Of a stretch of 64,000 bases of DNA, positions 25,748 through 35,700 are shown piece after piece. Numbering within the stretch: position 1 is the first letter of the stretch; the number at the start of each line of letters is the position of its first letter. Below the pieces are notes generated by a model. That model was given only the letters and a program-made list of their open reading frames with translations. It made no database searches and was not told where the DNA came from. A program made the translations under genes and the position numbers. Origin of the DNA: Fibrobacter succinogenes (GTDB lineage: Bacteria; Fibrobacterota; Fibrobacteria; Fibrobacterales; Fibrobacteraceae); NCBI GenBank assembly GCA_902776765.1, contig CACYRP010000005.1, forward strand, positions 1-64,000, given 5' to 3'.

Positions 25748-27493
25748 ATGGTTAACAAGTTCACTTTTGCATTAGGTTTTGCTTTGGCTGCCGCACAGTC
25801 ATTCGGTGCGGTTTACTACGTGGCGACCGACGGTAGCGACAGTGCGGCGGGTACAAAGGACAAGCCCTTCGCAACGCTCAACAAGGCGAACACCGTGGTG
25901 CATGCGGGCGATACCGTGTGGGTTCGCGGCGGCATCTACGACCTGCGCGATACTGTCTTTTTTGCACGGTACAAAATGACTGCGGCAATTATCCTGACGG
26001 CAAGCGGCGAGAGCGACGACAACCGCATCCATTACCTAGCTTACCCGGGGGAGCGCCCGATTTTTGACGGCACAAACTTGCCCGTGGCCGCAGGCACGGA
26101 CCATAGCGACGGCACGCCTGCAGGCGCCATGTACACGTCACCCATCGTGATTTCGGCAAAGTACCTGCACCTGAAAGGTTTCGAAGTCCGGAACACGCCC
26201 ATGAAGCACAACTCGAACTCCGGCGTATTCCTCTACGGGAGCAAGCACATCTTCTTGGAAAATATGGACAGCCACCACAATGCAGGCCCCGTTTTTTTTG
26301 CCAACGACGGCGCACCGGATGGCGGCGGTCATATTTTTTTGAATTGCGACGCGCACGATAACTACGACCCCTTGGGCTGGCAGGGCGACGGCGAAAATGC
26401 CGACGGCTTCGGCGCGCACTACCAGGAACCCGGCCAGGGCGATACCACCAAGTTCATCGGGTGCCGCGCTTGGTGGAACAGCGATGACGGTTTCGACTTC
26501 ATCAACCAGGAATTCCCTGTGGTGCTGGAAAACTGCTACGCCATGGGGAACGGTTACAGCGACTACGGGCGCGGCAACCCGAAGAACGGCAACGGGCACG
26601 GCATCAAGATGGGCGAAAGCACCCTCGGCGGCGGGCGGCATATCATCAAGTTCTGCGCCGCTTGGAAAAACAAGTCTACGGGATTTTACGCGAACTACAC
26701 CGGCGTAGGCAGCAAGTGGCTCAACAATACGTCGTACATGAACAAGGACCGCGAATTTGCCATGGCATCGACGCTTTTTGATTCCAAAGGGAACCGCATT
26801 GCCGATATTGCGCCGCTCACCGGCGACAATGCACATGTGCTCAAGAACAACATCGCCTTCCCGAACAAGAATTCGCAAATCGGGGAGTGCTGGGAAAAGA
26901 TTGAAAGCCAGGGCATAGACCATTATGTAGAATGCCCCGCCGGCGAAAACAACACCTGGAGCCTGAAACTCGACTTGACGGTCGACGACTTCGTGAGTCT
27001 CGATGATCCAAGCATGACCGTCACGGGCAAGGACCTCTCGACGATTCCGGGAATCTTGGGCCCGCGCAACGCTGACGGCAGCCTGCCCGACGTGGGCTTC
27101 TTGAAACTCAAGAAAGGGAGCCGCGCCATCGATAAGGGCGAAAATCTCGGATTCCCATTTGCGGGCGAAGCGCCTGACCTGGGAGCGTTTGAATACGGAA
27201 TGCCCTCGAGCAGCTCCGCCGCAGTACCAAGCAGTTCAAACGCAGAGTCCAGCAGCGCGGCAAGCAATTCATCAAGTTCAACCGCAGTTTCTATCGCGAC
27301 ACTCCTAGACAATTCCACAGATGTCGCGAGTCCGGCAATGGTGTTTGATTTGCAAGGGCGTCATTTGGGAACTTTACCGGCAACCCAATTGTGCGGCAAG
27401 TCCATGAACGAGGCGCTTCGGGCGCATTTAAAAACGTCAGGTGCATACATAATAAAACGCAGACCAAAGTTGCAAAGAGTCATTGTAAAATAG
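25748..27493 (+). CDS. Secreted polysaccharide lyase family 9-like pectate lyase
   Basis: Probable pectate or exopolygalacturonate lyase acting outside the cell by beta-elimination. The start is ATG 25748 (MVNKFTFALGFALAAAQSFG) with GGAGGAG just upstream; the longer frame opens with TTG. After the signal peptide, YYVATDGSDSAAGTKDKPFATL opens a right-handed beta-helix. The PL9 calcium site is recognisable as DGENADGFG and WWNSDDGFDFI (about residues 244-251), with HGIKMGE following where the catalytic Lys lies. A Ser-rich linker (SSSSAAVPSSSNAESSSAAS) leads to a degenerate secretion tail (MVFDLQGRHLGTLPA, YIIKRRPKLQRVIVK). Much more GC-rich than the genes either side, and bracketed by direct repeats. 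Confidence 0.85.
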   Translation: MVNKFTFALGFALAAAQSFGAVYYVATDGSDSAAGTKDKPFATLNKANTVVHAGDTVWVRGGIYDLRDTVFFARYKMTAAIILTASGESDDNRIHYLAYPGERPIFDGTNLPVAAGTDHSDGTPAGAMYTSPIVISAKYLHLKGFEVRNTPMKHNSNSGVFLYGSKHIFLENMDSHHNAGPVFFANDGAPDGGGHIFLNCDAHDNYDPLGWQGDGENADGFGAHYQEPGQGDTTKFIGCRAWWNSDDGFDFINQEFPVVLENCYAMGNGYSDYGRGNPKNGNGHGIKMGESTLGGGRHIIKFCAAWKNKSTGFYANYTGVGSKWLNNTSYMNKDREFAMASTLFDSKGNRIADIAPLTGDNAHVLKNNIAFPNKNSQIGECWEKIESQGIDHYVECPAGENNTWSLKLDLTVDDFVSLDDPSMTVTGKDLSTIPGILGPRNADGSLPDVGFLKLKKGSRAIDKGENLGFPFAGEAPDLGAFEYGMPSSSSAAVPSSSNAESSSAASNSSSSTAVSIATLLDNSTDVASPAMVFDLQGRHLGTLPATQLCGKSMNEALRAHLKTSGAYIIKRRPKLQRVIVK

Positions 27494-27498
27494 CAAAA

Positions 27499-27670
27499 GC
27501 ATCCAGGTTTTTAAGGGCGGAGCCCTTAGGCCACTTCGGCCCTTTACTTCGACTAACTCAGCACAGGCTTAAGCTCAGGGACCCTACAAAGTTGGTGAGC
27601 CTGTCGAACCACGCCTCAGGATGACGATGCGGGAAAGCCGGGGCTGAAGACAGGGGGATTTCTCCCCCAC
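27499..27670. repeat. Right copy of the direct repeat flanking the pectate lyase-like gene
   Basis: Same block order as 25548-25710, starting 6 bp after the stop codon. The middle differs (extra TTCGACTAACTCAGCACAGG-like segment), while the ends match closely, finishing with a GGGGGA / TCCCCC hairpin. Confidence 0.75.
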
Positions 27671-27702
27671 CTTATCAAAAATTCTTGTCATTTTTTTAGC
27701 AA

Positions 27703-27731
27703 CAAAAAATCCCCTTCCGTGAGGAAAGGGA
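27703..27731 (-). terminator. Terminator of the 27757 gene
   Basis: On the minus strand CCCTTTCC / GGAAGGGG (one wobble), 4-nt loop, then ATTTTTTG. It lies 26 bp after the stop codon. Confidence 0.8.
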
Positions 27732-27756
27732 CCGTTTTTATTTTAAAGCAGTTTGC

Positions 27757-29253
27757 TTAGCGGACTTGCATCTTCAGGAGCTGAGAAGCAGAACCCTGCT
27801 GTACACGGACAACGTAGTTTCCGCTAGGAATCGTTCCGAAATCATGTGCGAAGCTGCCAGAAGCAACCGTTTCGCTATGGCTTTCGACGGTGTTTCCCAT
27901 CATGTCGATAACCTGAACCTTCACGAGGCCAGCCTTAGCGACAGACACATGCAAAGTGCGGCCTTGGACAGAAGCCTTGAAGTTAGCACGAGCGGCGCCA
28001 ACCGAAATAGCACTCTTAGTAGGCAATGTTCCAACGCACTTCACGTTGTCGATTGCCAATTCAGTTCCTAGGTTTGCTGCAGAGACCTTTTCGTCCACCA
28101 CCCAAGTCAACTTGGATACCTTGGCCCAAGAGAACGCCACAATGCTGCTCGGAGCGGCTTCGGCAACCCATTCCGGCTGTTCCATGGTAGAAACAGTCAC
28201 AGTCTTCCAAGCAGTAGCCTTACCCTGATCAGCGGCAACATGTTCGTAGCCAGCATTCGCCTTGACACCAGTCACGGAGCTACGCATATGGTGGCCTGAG
28301 CCCTTATAGCTATACTGGATTGCGGTACAACCAGAAAGCGTACCAGCATCGAAAGCAACTTCCATACCCACGGACGGATAAGTCGTGTCACCCGGAGTAA
28401 TGCCAGAAATGCCCTGCATTGCGATGTAGGAATTGCCAGCTTCCGTCACGAGCATATCCCAAGTGCCTTTTGCATCCTGTGCGTTGGTGAAAGATCCACC
28501 TGCATCGTACAAGTACCAGTAAGCGGTCTTGCTAAGGCTTTCGGCAGTAGCGTTACCATCTTCAAAGTCATCAATCACGACAGCAGAAGACGCAACAGGC
28601 GGCTTTTCAGTGCTTGAGCTACCACCACCAGCATAGCCGGCGCAGTTCACATCGTCAATGTAGAGATAATCGGCAGAAGCTTCGCCCTTGACTTCCCATG
28701 CAAGCTGGACCACGCTAGCCATCTTCAAAGCAACCGTAGTTCCCCAGCCTTTATCCTGAGCAAGCCCAGAAACCGCAACAGAAGCGGTTTTCCAAGTTGT
28801 GCTTCCGGTAATAGCCTTCGAATGTCTGTTATATTCGGTCAACGCACCTTCTTCGTCACCCTTCATCGTGGCCTTAAGGTTGTGACCGGCACCCTTGTAC
28901 TTATAAGAAATTGTCGTACAACCAGAAAGACCGCCCTCAACATTCAAGCCAAGCGTTACATAAGGATCATAAGGATTATCGCCCTGAACGAGCTTGATGC
29001 CAGTCAACCCAGCACCATACTTAGAACCATCTGCAGCAGCATCCTCAATCACAACAACAGTGCCGTACTTGTCTTCCGAATTCGTGTAAGACGAAGCACC
29101 CTTGTCATTTTTATCGTTAAAGGCATACCAGGCATCTTCTTTGCCAGTTTTAGAAAGACCATCACCGTCTTCAAAGTCGTCGATGTTAGCCGTAGTTTGG
29201 GCCGAAGCCATAGCCGCTGTTGCACACAGCGTAAATAGGATTTTCTTATCCAT
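27757..29253 (-). CDS. Secreted protein with two carbohydrate-binding-like modules and C-terminal sorting tail
   Basis: Probably a surface or secreted glycan-binding protein; no catalytic domain is recognised. Signal peptide MDKKILFTLCATAAMASAQ. Two similar modules of about 180 residues each start with IDDFEDGD/GN and W-containing strands (DAWYAFNDKNDKGASSYTNS; TAYWYLYDAGGSFTNAQDA). Each carries the GCTTISYKYKGAGHNL / GCTAIQYSYKGSGHHM motif and ends with LYIDDVNCAG / LAIDNVKCVG, as in CBM11-like folds. A 75-residue tail (VKVQVIDMMGNTVESHSE, GNYVVRVQQGSASQLLKMQV) matches type IX-like sorting domains. GGAGGAAG upstream of the ATG and a promoter at 29279-29307 suggest an abundant monocistronic product. 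Confidence 0.82.
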   Translation of the reverse strand: MDKKILFTLCATAAMASAQTTANIDDFEDGDGLSKTGKEDAWYAFNDKNDKGASSYTNSEDKYGTVVVIEDAAADGSKYGAGLTGIKLVQGDNPYDPYVTLGLNVEGGLSGCTTISYKYKGAGHNLKATMKGDEEGALTEYNRHSKAITGSTTWKTASVAVSGLAQDKGWGTTVALKMASVVQLAWEVKGEASADYLYIDDVNCAGYAGGGSSSTEKPPVASSAVVIDDFEDGNATAESLSKTAYWYLYDAGGSFTNAQDAKGTWDMLVTEAGNSYIAMQGISGITPGDTTYPSVGMEVAFDAGTLSGCTAIQYSYKGSGHHMRSSVTGVKANAGYEHVAADQGKATAWKTVTVSTMEQPEWVAEAAPSSIVAFSWAKVSKLTWVVDEKVSAANLGTELAIDNVKCVGTLPTKSAISVGAARANFKASVQGRTLHVSVAKAGLVKVQVIDMMGNTVESHSETVASGSFAHDFGTIPSGNYVVRVQQGSASQLLKMQVR

Positions 29254-29278
29254 TCTTCCTCCATGTTTGTCAGGCTAT

Positions 29279-29307
29279 AATCTAATTTCAACAACGTTAA
29301 AAGTCAA
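29279..29307 (-). promoter_or_regulatory. Promoter of the 27757 gene
   Basis: On the minus strand TTGACT (29302-29307), 17-bp spacer, TAGATT (29279-29284), followed by a 25-bp leader and GGAGGAAG. Confidence 0.55.
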
Positions 29308-29470
29308 GCAGTTTATTAACATACTTTTATATCGTAATTCACTTTTTTACCATTTTTTTGATTCATCTTTATTTTTTTATCCGTTACCGCAGCCTGCTCA
29401 TTCACCTTTTAGTCGAATTTCGAGGTTGACGGAATTTTTTTATAGACAGAAAACAAATTATATTTCTATT

Positions 29471-30622
29471 ATGTCCCCCATTCGGCAACTCCCCTGCTGT
29501 TTTTTGTTTACGCTCGCACTGGGCGGTTTTGGGGAGTGCACGGCAGCGAATTTGGACGGAATTTTTGATGCGGGCTGGACGACCGCTTACCAATCAGCGG
29601 ATTCCATCAACCACTTGCACGTGCGATTGCATGCGCTCGGTATGGAGCAGGTTGTGTTGCAATATGCGGCGGTTGAAAAGACGCATTTGTATTACCCTTC
29701 GCAACTGGATTTTTTGCAGGACACGCAATACAAGAACAACCAACTTTTCCCCAAAAGTATTGAAGCGGCGAAGGCAGCCGGGAACAAGCTCTGGCTTGGG
29801 CTTTATTACGATGGCGAAAATTGGTACACTCCGCCAACTGTTTCGCAACTCGACACACTCGCTGCACGGAACTTGAAAGTGCTCAACGAACTGCATTCGC
29901 TTTACGGGAACGAAACCGTAATTGAAGGGGTTTATATTCCGCAGGAGATTGCACGCTATTATTGGGACAGGCTTCGGGACGATGCAACTGTGGCTGCACT
30001 TGCAACGCATTTTTTGATTCCAGTCACGCAAGCCGCTCAAGCGAAAGGCTGGAAAGTCATGGCCGCACCGTTTTACAACCAGAACTTGGAAACGCCCGAA
30101 AAGCTGCAAGCGTTTTTCGAACAACTTTTCGCAGCAGGGTTCAAGCCGGATGTTATCGCCGTGCAAGATGGCGTCGGCGCGAGCGATGCGGGGAAAGTTC
30201 ACGCGGACATTTCGACTGTCGGCAATTACGAACGTACTGTTGCTAAAGTTTGTTCTAAATACAGTATCGATTTTTGGGTGGACATGGAATTGTTCCGCAC
30301 GGATGATTCGCATGCACTTGCAGATAGCGCAAGGCTTTCGGCGCAATTGGATACGGCTCGCGCCGCAGGAGCGTCAAAAGTGATTGCATACGATTTGGCT
30401 GTGCTTGGAAATGCCGGATTAGATTCGCTCGAAAAATGGTTTCCACGAGACACATCGCAGGCGACAGAATCGATTTTTGAGATTCGCGGAAACGACCAAC
30501 GCGGAAATCGCCAAAACGGGAATCGCCACAGTCCAAGCAAGTCGCAAAAGTATGGCGGTCCGCACAATAAAGAAATACGATATTACAAACTGAACGGTGC
30601 AAGAGTAAAGACAAGCGAATAA
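29471..30622 (+). CDS. DUF4434-like exported TIM-barrel protein
   Basis: Probable glycoside-hydrolase-like exported protein of unknown specificity. The start is ATG 29471 (MSPIRQLPCCFLFTLALGGFG); the frame stays open far upstream but overlaps the divergent gene there. After the signal, GIFDAGWTTAYQSADSINHL, VVLQYAAVEKTHLYYPSQL, LWLGLYYDGENWYTPP, IEGVYIPQEIARYYW, VMAAPFYNQNLETPEKL, PDVIAVQDGVGASDAG and DFWVDMELFR follow the order of DUF4434 (beta/alpha)8 strands, with acidic residues at strand ends. The C-terminal 45 residues are Asn/Gly/Arg-rich and unstructured. A small lipoprotein gene follows 33 bp downstream. Confidence 0.75.
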   Translation: MSPIRQLPCCFLFTLALGGFGECTAANLDGIFDAGWTTAYQSADSINHLHVRLHALGMEQVVLQYAAVEKTHLYYPSQLDFLQDTQYKNNQLFPKSIEAAKAAGNKLWLGLYYDGENWYTPPTVSQLDTLAARNLKVLNELHSLYGNETVIEGVYIPQEIARYYWDRLRDDATVAALATHFLIPVTQAAQAKGWKVMAAPFYNQNLETPEKLQAFFEQLFAAGFKPDVIAVQDGVGASDAGKVHADISTVGNYERTVAKVCSKYSIDFWVDMELFRTDDSHALADSARLSAQLDTARAAGASKVIAYDLAVLGNAGLDSLEKWFPRDTSQATESIFEIRGNDQRGNRQNGNRHSPSKSQKYGGPHNKEIRYYKLNGARVKTSE

Positions 30623-30655
30623 TTTATTATTATTTTCAAACAAAAAAGGAGAATT

Positions 30656-31264
30656 ATGAAAAAATTTATCTTATTCATCACATTTACCTTCGCCCTCTTC
30701 TTTGCGGGTTGTGCAGGATCCAGCAGCAGCAATCCTTCATACACAAACTATCGTTTCTTGACGGGCAATCTGTATCTCCATACAGAAATTCCAGTACCCA
30801 CAGAAATTGATCTTAAATTCATCAACAAAAATCACGATTACAAATACGCAAAACCGATTTACACCTATGAAAGAAGCCTCTCCGCTTTTTCATTTATCAA
30901 AGACGATGTCATTACAAGAATTAGGGCAATGGCCCCAAGGTTTATGAAAGCCGATACAAACTTTCACCCTGCTGAAAACTTGAGCGATTCAGAGTATATC
31001 GACTTTTATATCAAATACGTTCTTACACATTACTACCCATCGACATCCAAAGAGGATGCAATCTACAACAGTGAGCTCAACTACGGTTACAATTGTCATT
31101 ATCCCAAGGATCCTGACATCATTCATTGCGTAGCGCTTCGCATAACGCCCCAAAGAAATTTTGTCGCCATAGAAATGACCGCTCCGACAAGATCCGAAGA
31201 GAATGTCAAAGACTGGATTGTACCCACAATCGAAAGCGTTGACGAAAAAATGGTGCAGAAATAA
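30656..31264 (+). CDS. Hypothetical lipoprotein
   Basis: Not recognised. The lipobox is FFAGC (Cys19) after MKKFILFITFTFALFFAGC, then SSSS. The mature protein is Tyr- and Lys-rich (NHDYKYAKPIYTYERSLSAF) with a single CHYPKDPDIIHC pair that could form a disulfide. GGAG (AAAAAAGGAGAATT) precedes the ATG. The DUF4419 gene begins 18 bp downstream, so the two probably form an operon and may act together in the envelope. Confidence 0.65.
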   Translation: MKKFILFITFTFALFFAGCAGSSSSNPSYTNYRFLTGNLYLHTEIPVPTEIDLKFINKNHDYKYAKPIYTYERSLSAFSFIKDDVITRIRAMAPRFMKADTNFHPAENLSDSEYIDFYIKYVLTHYYPSTSKEDAIYNSELNYGYNCHYPKDPDIIHCVALRITPQRNFVAIEMTAPTRSEENVKDWIVPTIESVDEKMVQK

Positions 31265-31282
31265 ACCTCTATATATCGGGTC

Positions 31283-32359
31283 ATGAATAATTTTTTTTTC
31301 ATCTTGTTTTTTGCAATTGGGCTTGGGACCGCTGCAGCTGACGCAATTGTCAAGGACAAAAAAGTCAAAGAGAGCAAGCCCAAATACGCCATGACCGAAA
31401 TCATGAATTTTGATGGTCAGCAAGTTCTTTTGGAAGAACGAACCGATAAAAAGTTTATCCAAGATTTATATATCGACGATTACAAATTTCCACACCCTTT
31501 TGTTGCCATGGTCGGGACCGCTTTTGCGAATCACCACTCTATCGAGATTTATCCCGATGACATTTGGCTTTTGATTATGGACGGAATCCGTCTGCATGTC
31601 AAAAACAATCGCGATAAGTTTAAAGATAAATTCGTAAAAAACGAAGCAGACACAAATCTTGTCATAAACGACAATGCGCTTACTTTGCAATCGCCACCTA
31701 GCGCATGGAAAAAGAACATTGCACAAATATACGATTCACTTTACCAAAAACTCCCGGAAGAAACAAGAAATACATTCGATATCGATTTCTCCACTTCCAC
31801 GGCAATTGACAAGTTTGTTGCAAAAGCAACGCTTATGGCCATCAGCTCGGAATATTACTCTTACTCCCTACACACTTTGTGCGGGATTCCTCAAATTATC
31901 ATCAAAGGGGAAAAGCGAGATTGGCAAAAACTGAAAGATTCATTCGATAATCTTACGCTTATTTTCGACATGCCTTGGTGGGCAGAGCAACTCGATCCAA
32001 TTCTAAATGAATTTATCCAATCTTTCAACAACAAGATTAACATGAAATTTTGGAGAGGAATCTACAAATATTTTCCAGAGGATCTCGGTTGCGGAGCTAC
32101 CCCGCACATCAACGGATGGATAACAAAATTCTTCCCCTACAATATAAATGGAGAACAGGAACACAGAACCAATTGGAACGAACAAATCCAATACAAAGAC
32201 ATCTCCAACGGGAAAAACGACGTTTTTGTCACATGGAATCAACTGGGCAAAGAAACTTATTTACTATTATCCACCGGATTTTGGGGCGTGACCATCGATC
32301 CCAAAACAAAGCGATTGAAAACCATCCGCGGATACGCGCTGACGAAGGATAGGGATTAG
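31283..32359 (+). CDS. DUF4419 domain protein with signal peptide
   Basis: Function unknown; DUF4419 is found in fungi and scattered bacteria. Signal peptide MNNFFFILFFAIGLGTAAADA. The domain is recognisable from HHSIEIYPDDIWLLIMDGI (usual H-P-D-D-W box) and from LCGIPQIIIKGEKRDWQKLKDSF, the strongly conserved CGIP...G...DW signature. GCGATPHINGWITKFFPY completes it. Length of 358 is typical. AT-rich relative to the flanks. Its stop codon overlaps that of the convergent small gene. Confidence 0.8.
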   Translation: MNNFFFILFFAIGLGTAAADAIVKDKKVKESKPKYAMTEIMNFDGQQVLLEERTDKKFIQDLYIDDYKFPHPFVAMVGTAFANHHSIEIYPDDIWLLIMDGIRLHVKNNRDKFKDKFVKNEADTNLVINDNALTLQSPPSAWKKNIAQIYDSLYQKLPEETRNTFDIDFSTSTAIDKFVAKATLMAISSEYYSYSLHTLCGIPQIIIKGEKRDWQKLKDSFDNLTLIFDMPWWAEQLDPILNEFIQSFNNKINMKFWRGIYKYFPEDLGCGATPHINGWITKFFPYNINGEQEHRTNWNEQIQYKDISNGKNDVFVTWNQLGKETYLLLSTGFWGVTIDPKTKRLKTIRGYALTKDRD

Positions 32360-32544
32360 TTTTTTTTCGTCAATTTGCCGCCAGCGATGAGCACCAAAAA
32401 GGCGGCACCGCCTACACCCACAATTTTCTTGATATCGCTCCAAAATTCGCGACGCTTTTCTTTGCAGGATTTGCAAAGTTTTTCAGAGTCGTAAGCTTTA
32501 TCGCAGCCGCATTTTTTGCATGTATTCCACAATTTTTGAAGCAT
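32356..32544 (-). CDS. Small zinc-ribbon-like membrane protein
   Basis: Not recognised; 62 residues. The start is ATG 32542-32544 because AAGGAC lies at the right distance; the frame is open to 32679 but without support. Two CxxC pairs (TCKKCGCDKAYDSEKLCKSCK) suggest a small zinc knuckle, followed by a charged stretch and one membrane segment (IVGVGGAAFLVLIAGG). Convergent with, and overlapping by 4 bp, the DUF4419 gene. It sits between that gene and hsdR. Confidence 0.55.
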   Translation of the reverse strand: MLQKLWNTCKKCGCDKAYDSEKLCKSCKEKRREFWSDIKKIVGVGGAAFLVLIAGGKLTKKN

Positions 32545-32670
32545 AGTCAAAGTCCTTATTTTTGGGGGTCGTGAAGCATTTTTAAAATACCAATTTTTGT
32601 TAGGAAAGGGAGTAATGGGAATCACAATTTTTGGGGGGATGGCATCCTCACCCAAACTTTTATATTTTTG

Positions 32671-32700
32671 AAAATCCACGGCGTCAAAGCCGTGGATTTT
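32671..32700 (-). terminator. Terminator of hsdR
   Basis: Perfect 12-bp arms AAAATCCACGGC and GCCGTGGATTTT around a 6-nt loop, immediately after the hsdR stop codon. Being A/T-flanked on both sides it could work in either direction. It marks the left end of the defence operon. Confidence 0.85.
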
Positions 32701-35700
32701 TCAGTTCACTCCGCCGCGAATCCAACCATACCCTTGCACAGCCATATCAATAAAATGGTTCAAGAGCAAATTGCTCTTAGCATTGAATAGGTCGATGTCG
32801 TAGCAGTCTGGCAGATGCGGAGGATCTATAGAATCAAGAACATCGTCAATGGTTTTCTTGACTTTAGCCCGAGTCTGTTCGTCCTTGAACCAATCCACCA
32901 CAAGAATTTTTTGACGATTGTCATGCAACTTGTGGAACAGAGCCTTAGAAGTTAGCAAGACTTCCTGTTCCTGCGCCTTCGTCAGCTTTTTTCCCATCAC
33001 GAGAAGGTCGAATATTTCGAGTTCTTCGTCACTCAGGCCCATTGTCGCCGAGCGAGAATCTTCCTTTTTCAATTCTTCAACGAGTTTTACCAGCTGCTCG
33101 TAGTAATCTTCATTCTCGGTGCCGCCCGCATTGTAGCGGTTGATAATGTTGCGGAACCGTTCCGAGAACTTGATGCGCGTGACATTGCGGTTTATCATTT
33201 GCCGTAAGGCCTTCTCGATAAACTCTTTCAAGTCGTTAATTTCGATGGCCTTGTATTTTGTCTGCTTGATTTCCTTACGCAATCCTTCAGCATCAATTTT
33301 AGAGAGGTCTATCAGTTTGGAGCCGCGCATGTACGACCCAGCTGCAGATACATCACGAATTTCGGTTGCGTCATCAATCTTCACGCTTTCCGACGAGACG
33401 CTACTATCCAGCAAATCGCCCATGCGTTTGCGGGCCTTTTCAATCTTTTCATCGTCAATAAGCCTGAAGAATAGTCCGTGCAAATAAACAAGCGGGCTGA
33501 ACTTTGGGTTGTTCCAGTTGCGTTCGAAAATTTCCGGCTTAGATGCTTCGTAAAGATTCATCAGCGTGTTCAGAATGACCTTGAACTTGTTGACATCCTC
33601 ATCAACAGAAATGATGGTGTCGTAAGCGTTGCGGAATTCATCCAGCTTATCGAATGTGGACGCTCCGTCCAGAATTTTCTCGATATTGATATTCCGTTCC
33701 AACAGGAATTTATCGGCTTCGTCAATGCAAGCGTCAATATAGCCGATCAATTCGTCAATGTCCTTGGCTGGGAATTCAGTGCCGTCATCGCCAATGGCGT
33801 ATGCGGCCAACGCCTGCTTCATAAACTTAAATACGTTCACGTAATCGACGATGATACCGCACGGTTTTCCCGGATACACACGGTTCGCCCTTGCGATGGC
33901 CTGCATCAGCGTGTGATTCTTCATCGGCTTGTCAAGGTAAAGCGTAGAAAGGTTCGGAACGTCGAAACCCGTTAGCCACATGGCGCATACAAAAACCAAT
34001 TGCAAGTTATCTTCGGGATCCTTGTAGCGGTCCTCGATATCTTTGCCCTCAGGCGTAATCTCGTTCATTTTCTTGCGATGAGCCGTAATGTCGAGCCCCT
34101 GCGCCTTGAACTTTTCGTTTTCATCCGCTTCTTCCGAGACAATGACCGCCATCTCTACTTTATCCATGTAGTTCAATATGGCGGTCAGGCGGTTGTAATC
34201 CTCACTATCCTTGACAACGTTATTCCGTTCGATGGTCAGCGCGGTCTTTTCTTTTTTCCAGTAATGCTGAACCTTGTCAAACATCTTTACTGCGGTGAAC
34301 TTGTCCACCGAAACGACCATACCCTTGCCGAGGAACCCACGACGTGGGAAATGATGTGCAATATCCCTAGCAATTTTATCCAGGCGGTCTTCGCGCTTGA
34401 TGACTTCTAAAATGCGGGAACTAGAATTTTCAAGCAGTCTGGCTTCGGCATCGTTCAGATTTTCATCTTCGATAATCGTCACGACATCGTCGTCGAGGAA
34501 GTTGTTTTGCAAACCCACTTCAGGAACGCGGCGGCTATAGAACAGCGGCACCGTCGAGCCGTCTTCCACAGACTGCGCGAAGTTGTATTCCGAAACATAG
34601 TCGCCAAACCACTGGTTCGTCAGGCGCTTGCTCCCCAATAGCGGCGTCCCCGTAAACGCAACGAAGTTCGCGTTCGGCAATGCTGTGCGCATATTTTCGG
34701 CAAGTGTCTTGTATTGCGTGCGGTGCGCCTCATCCACCAACACGAAAATATCATCGCGGGTAGAAAGGACAGGGTATTTTTTACCCTTGTCGTAACCGAA
34801 CTTATGAATCAGCGTGAATATAAAAGGCTTATTCCCTTGCAAGTATTCGCGAAGCTGTTCGCCGTTCTTGGGCTGGCATTCATCTTGCGGGCCGATGATT
34901 TCTGTCCGCAAGAAGTTCTTGTAAATTTGCGTATCAAGGTCTTCGCGGTCGGTGATAATAAGGAACGTGAAGTTGCCACTGAACTTGCGTTTGACTTTGC
35001 GGGCAAACATCGCCATCGAGTAGCTCTTACCGCTCCCTTGCGTATGCCAGAATACGCCCAACTTGCCGTCCAGTTCCTTACGATTCTCTACGGCGCGACA
35101 CAAGTTATTCACACCCATAAACTGGTGATTCTTGGCGATAATCTTTATGGACCCGTTCTGGAACAGGATGAAGTTTTCGATGTAGTCAATGAGCGTTGCC
35201 TTGTCGAGCAAACTCCTGACCATGTATTGCGCGCTTACGCCCTCGCCGCGGATATGCTTGCGGTCAATCTTGTCGTCTTCGCTTTTCTTGAGCCATTCGA
35301 AGAAGTAATCGTAGCTTGCGTTGAACGCACCCAGTTTGGTTTCAAAGCCGTTCGAAAGAACGCACACCTGGTTCAGGGCGAACAAGTTCGGGATTTCTTT
35401 CCGGTAATCCTGGAGGTTCTTGTTGTAAGCCTCTTCAATCTTGACGGTGCTGTTCTTCAGTTCGATAAAGACTAGCGGCAATCCGTTGACAAACACCAGA
35501 ACATCGGGGCGGCGAAAGTGATAGTGTCCCTGAATCCACATCTGCGAAACGGCAGTAAACGTGTTGTTCTCGGGGTTGGCAAAATCGATAAGCGACACAT
35601 CACCAAAATCCGGCTTGCCGTCCTTGACAAACGGAACGCGCACACCGTCGCGGATTTTCTTGTAGAGTGCGTAATTTGTCGCCGTCATGTCGGTGCCGGA

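Noticed and set aside
32545..32679. Longer version of the small zinc-ribbon gene
   Set aside because: The extra 45 codons lack a ribosome site and read through spacer; AAGGAC is positioned for the inner ATG.
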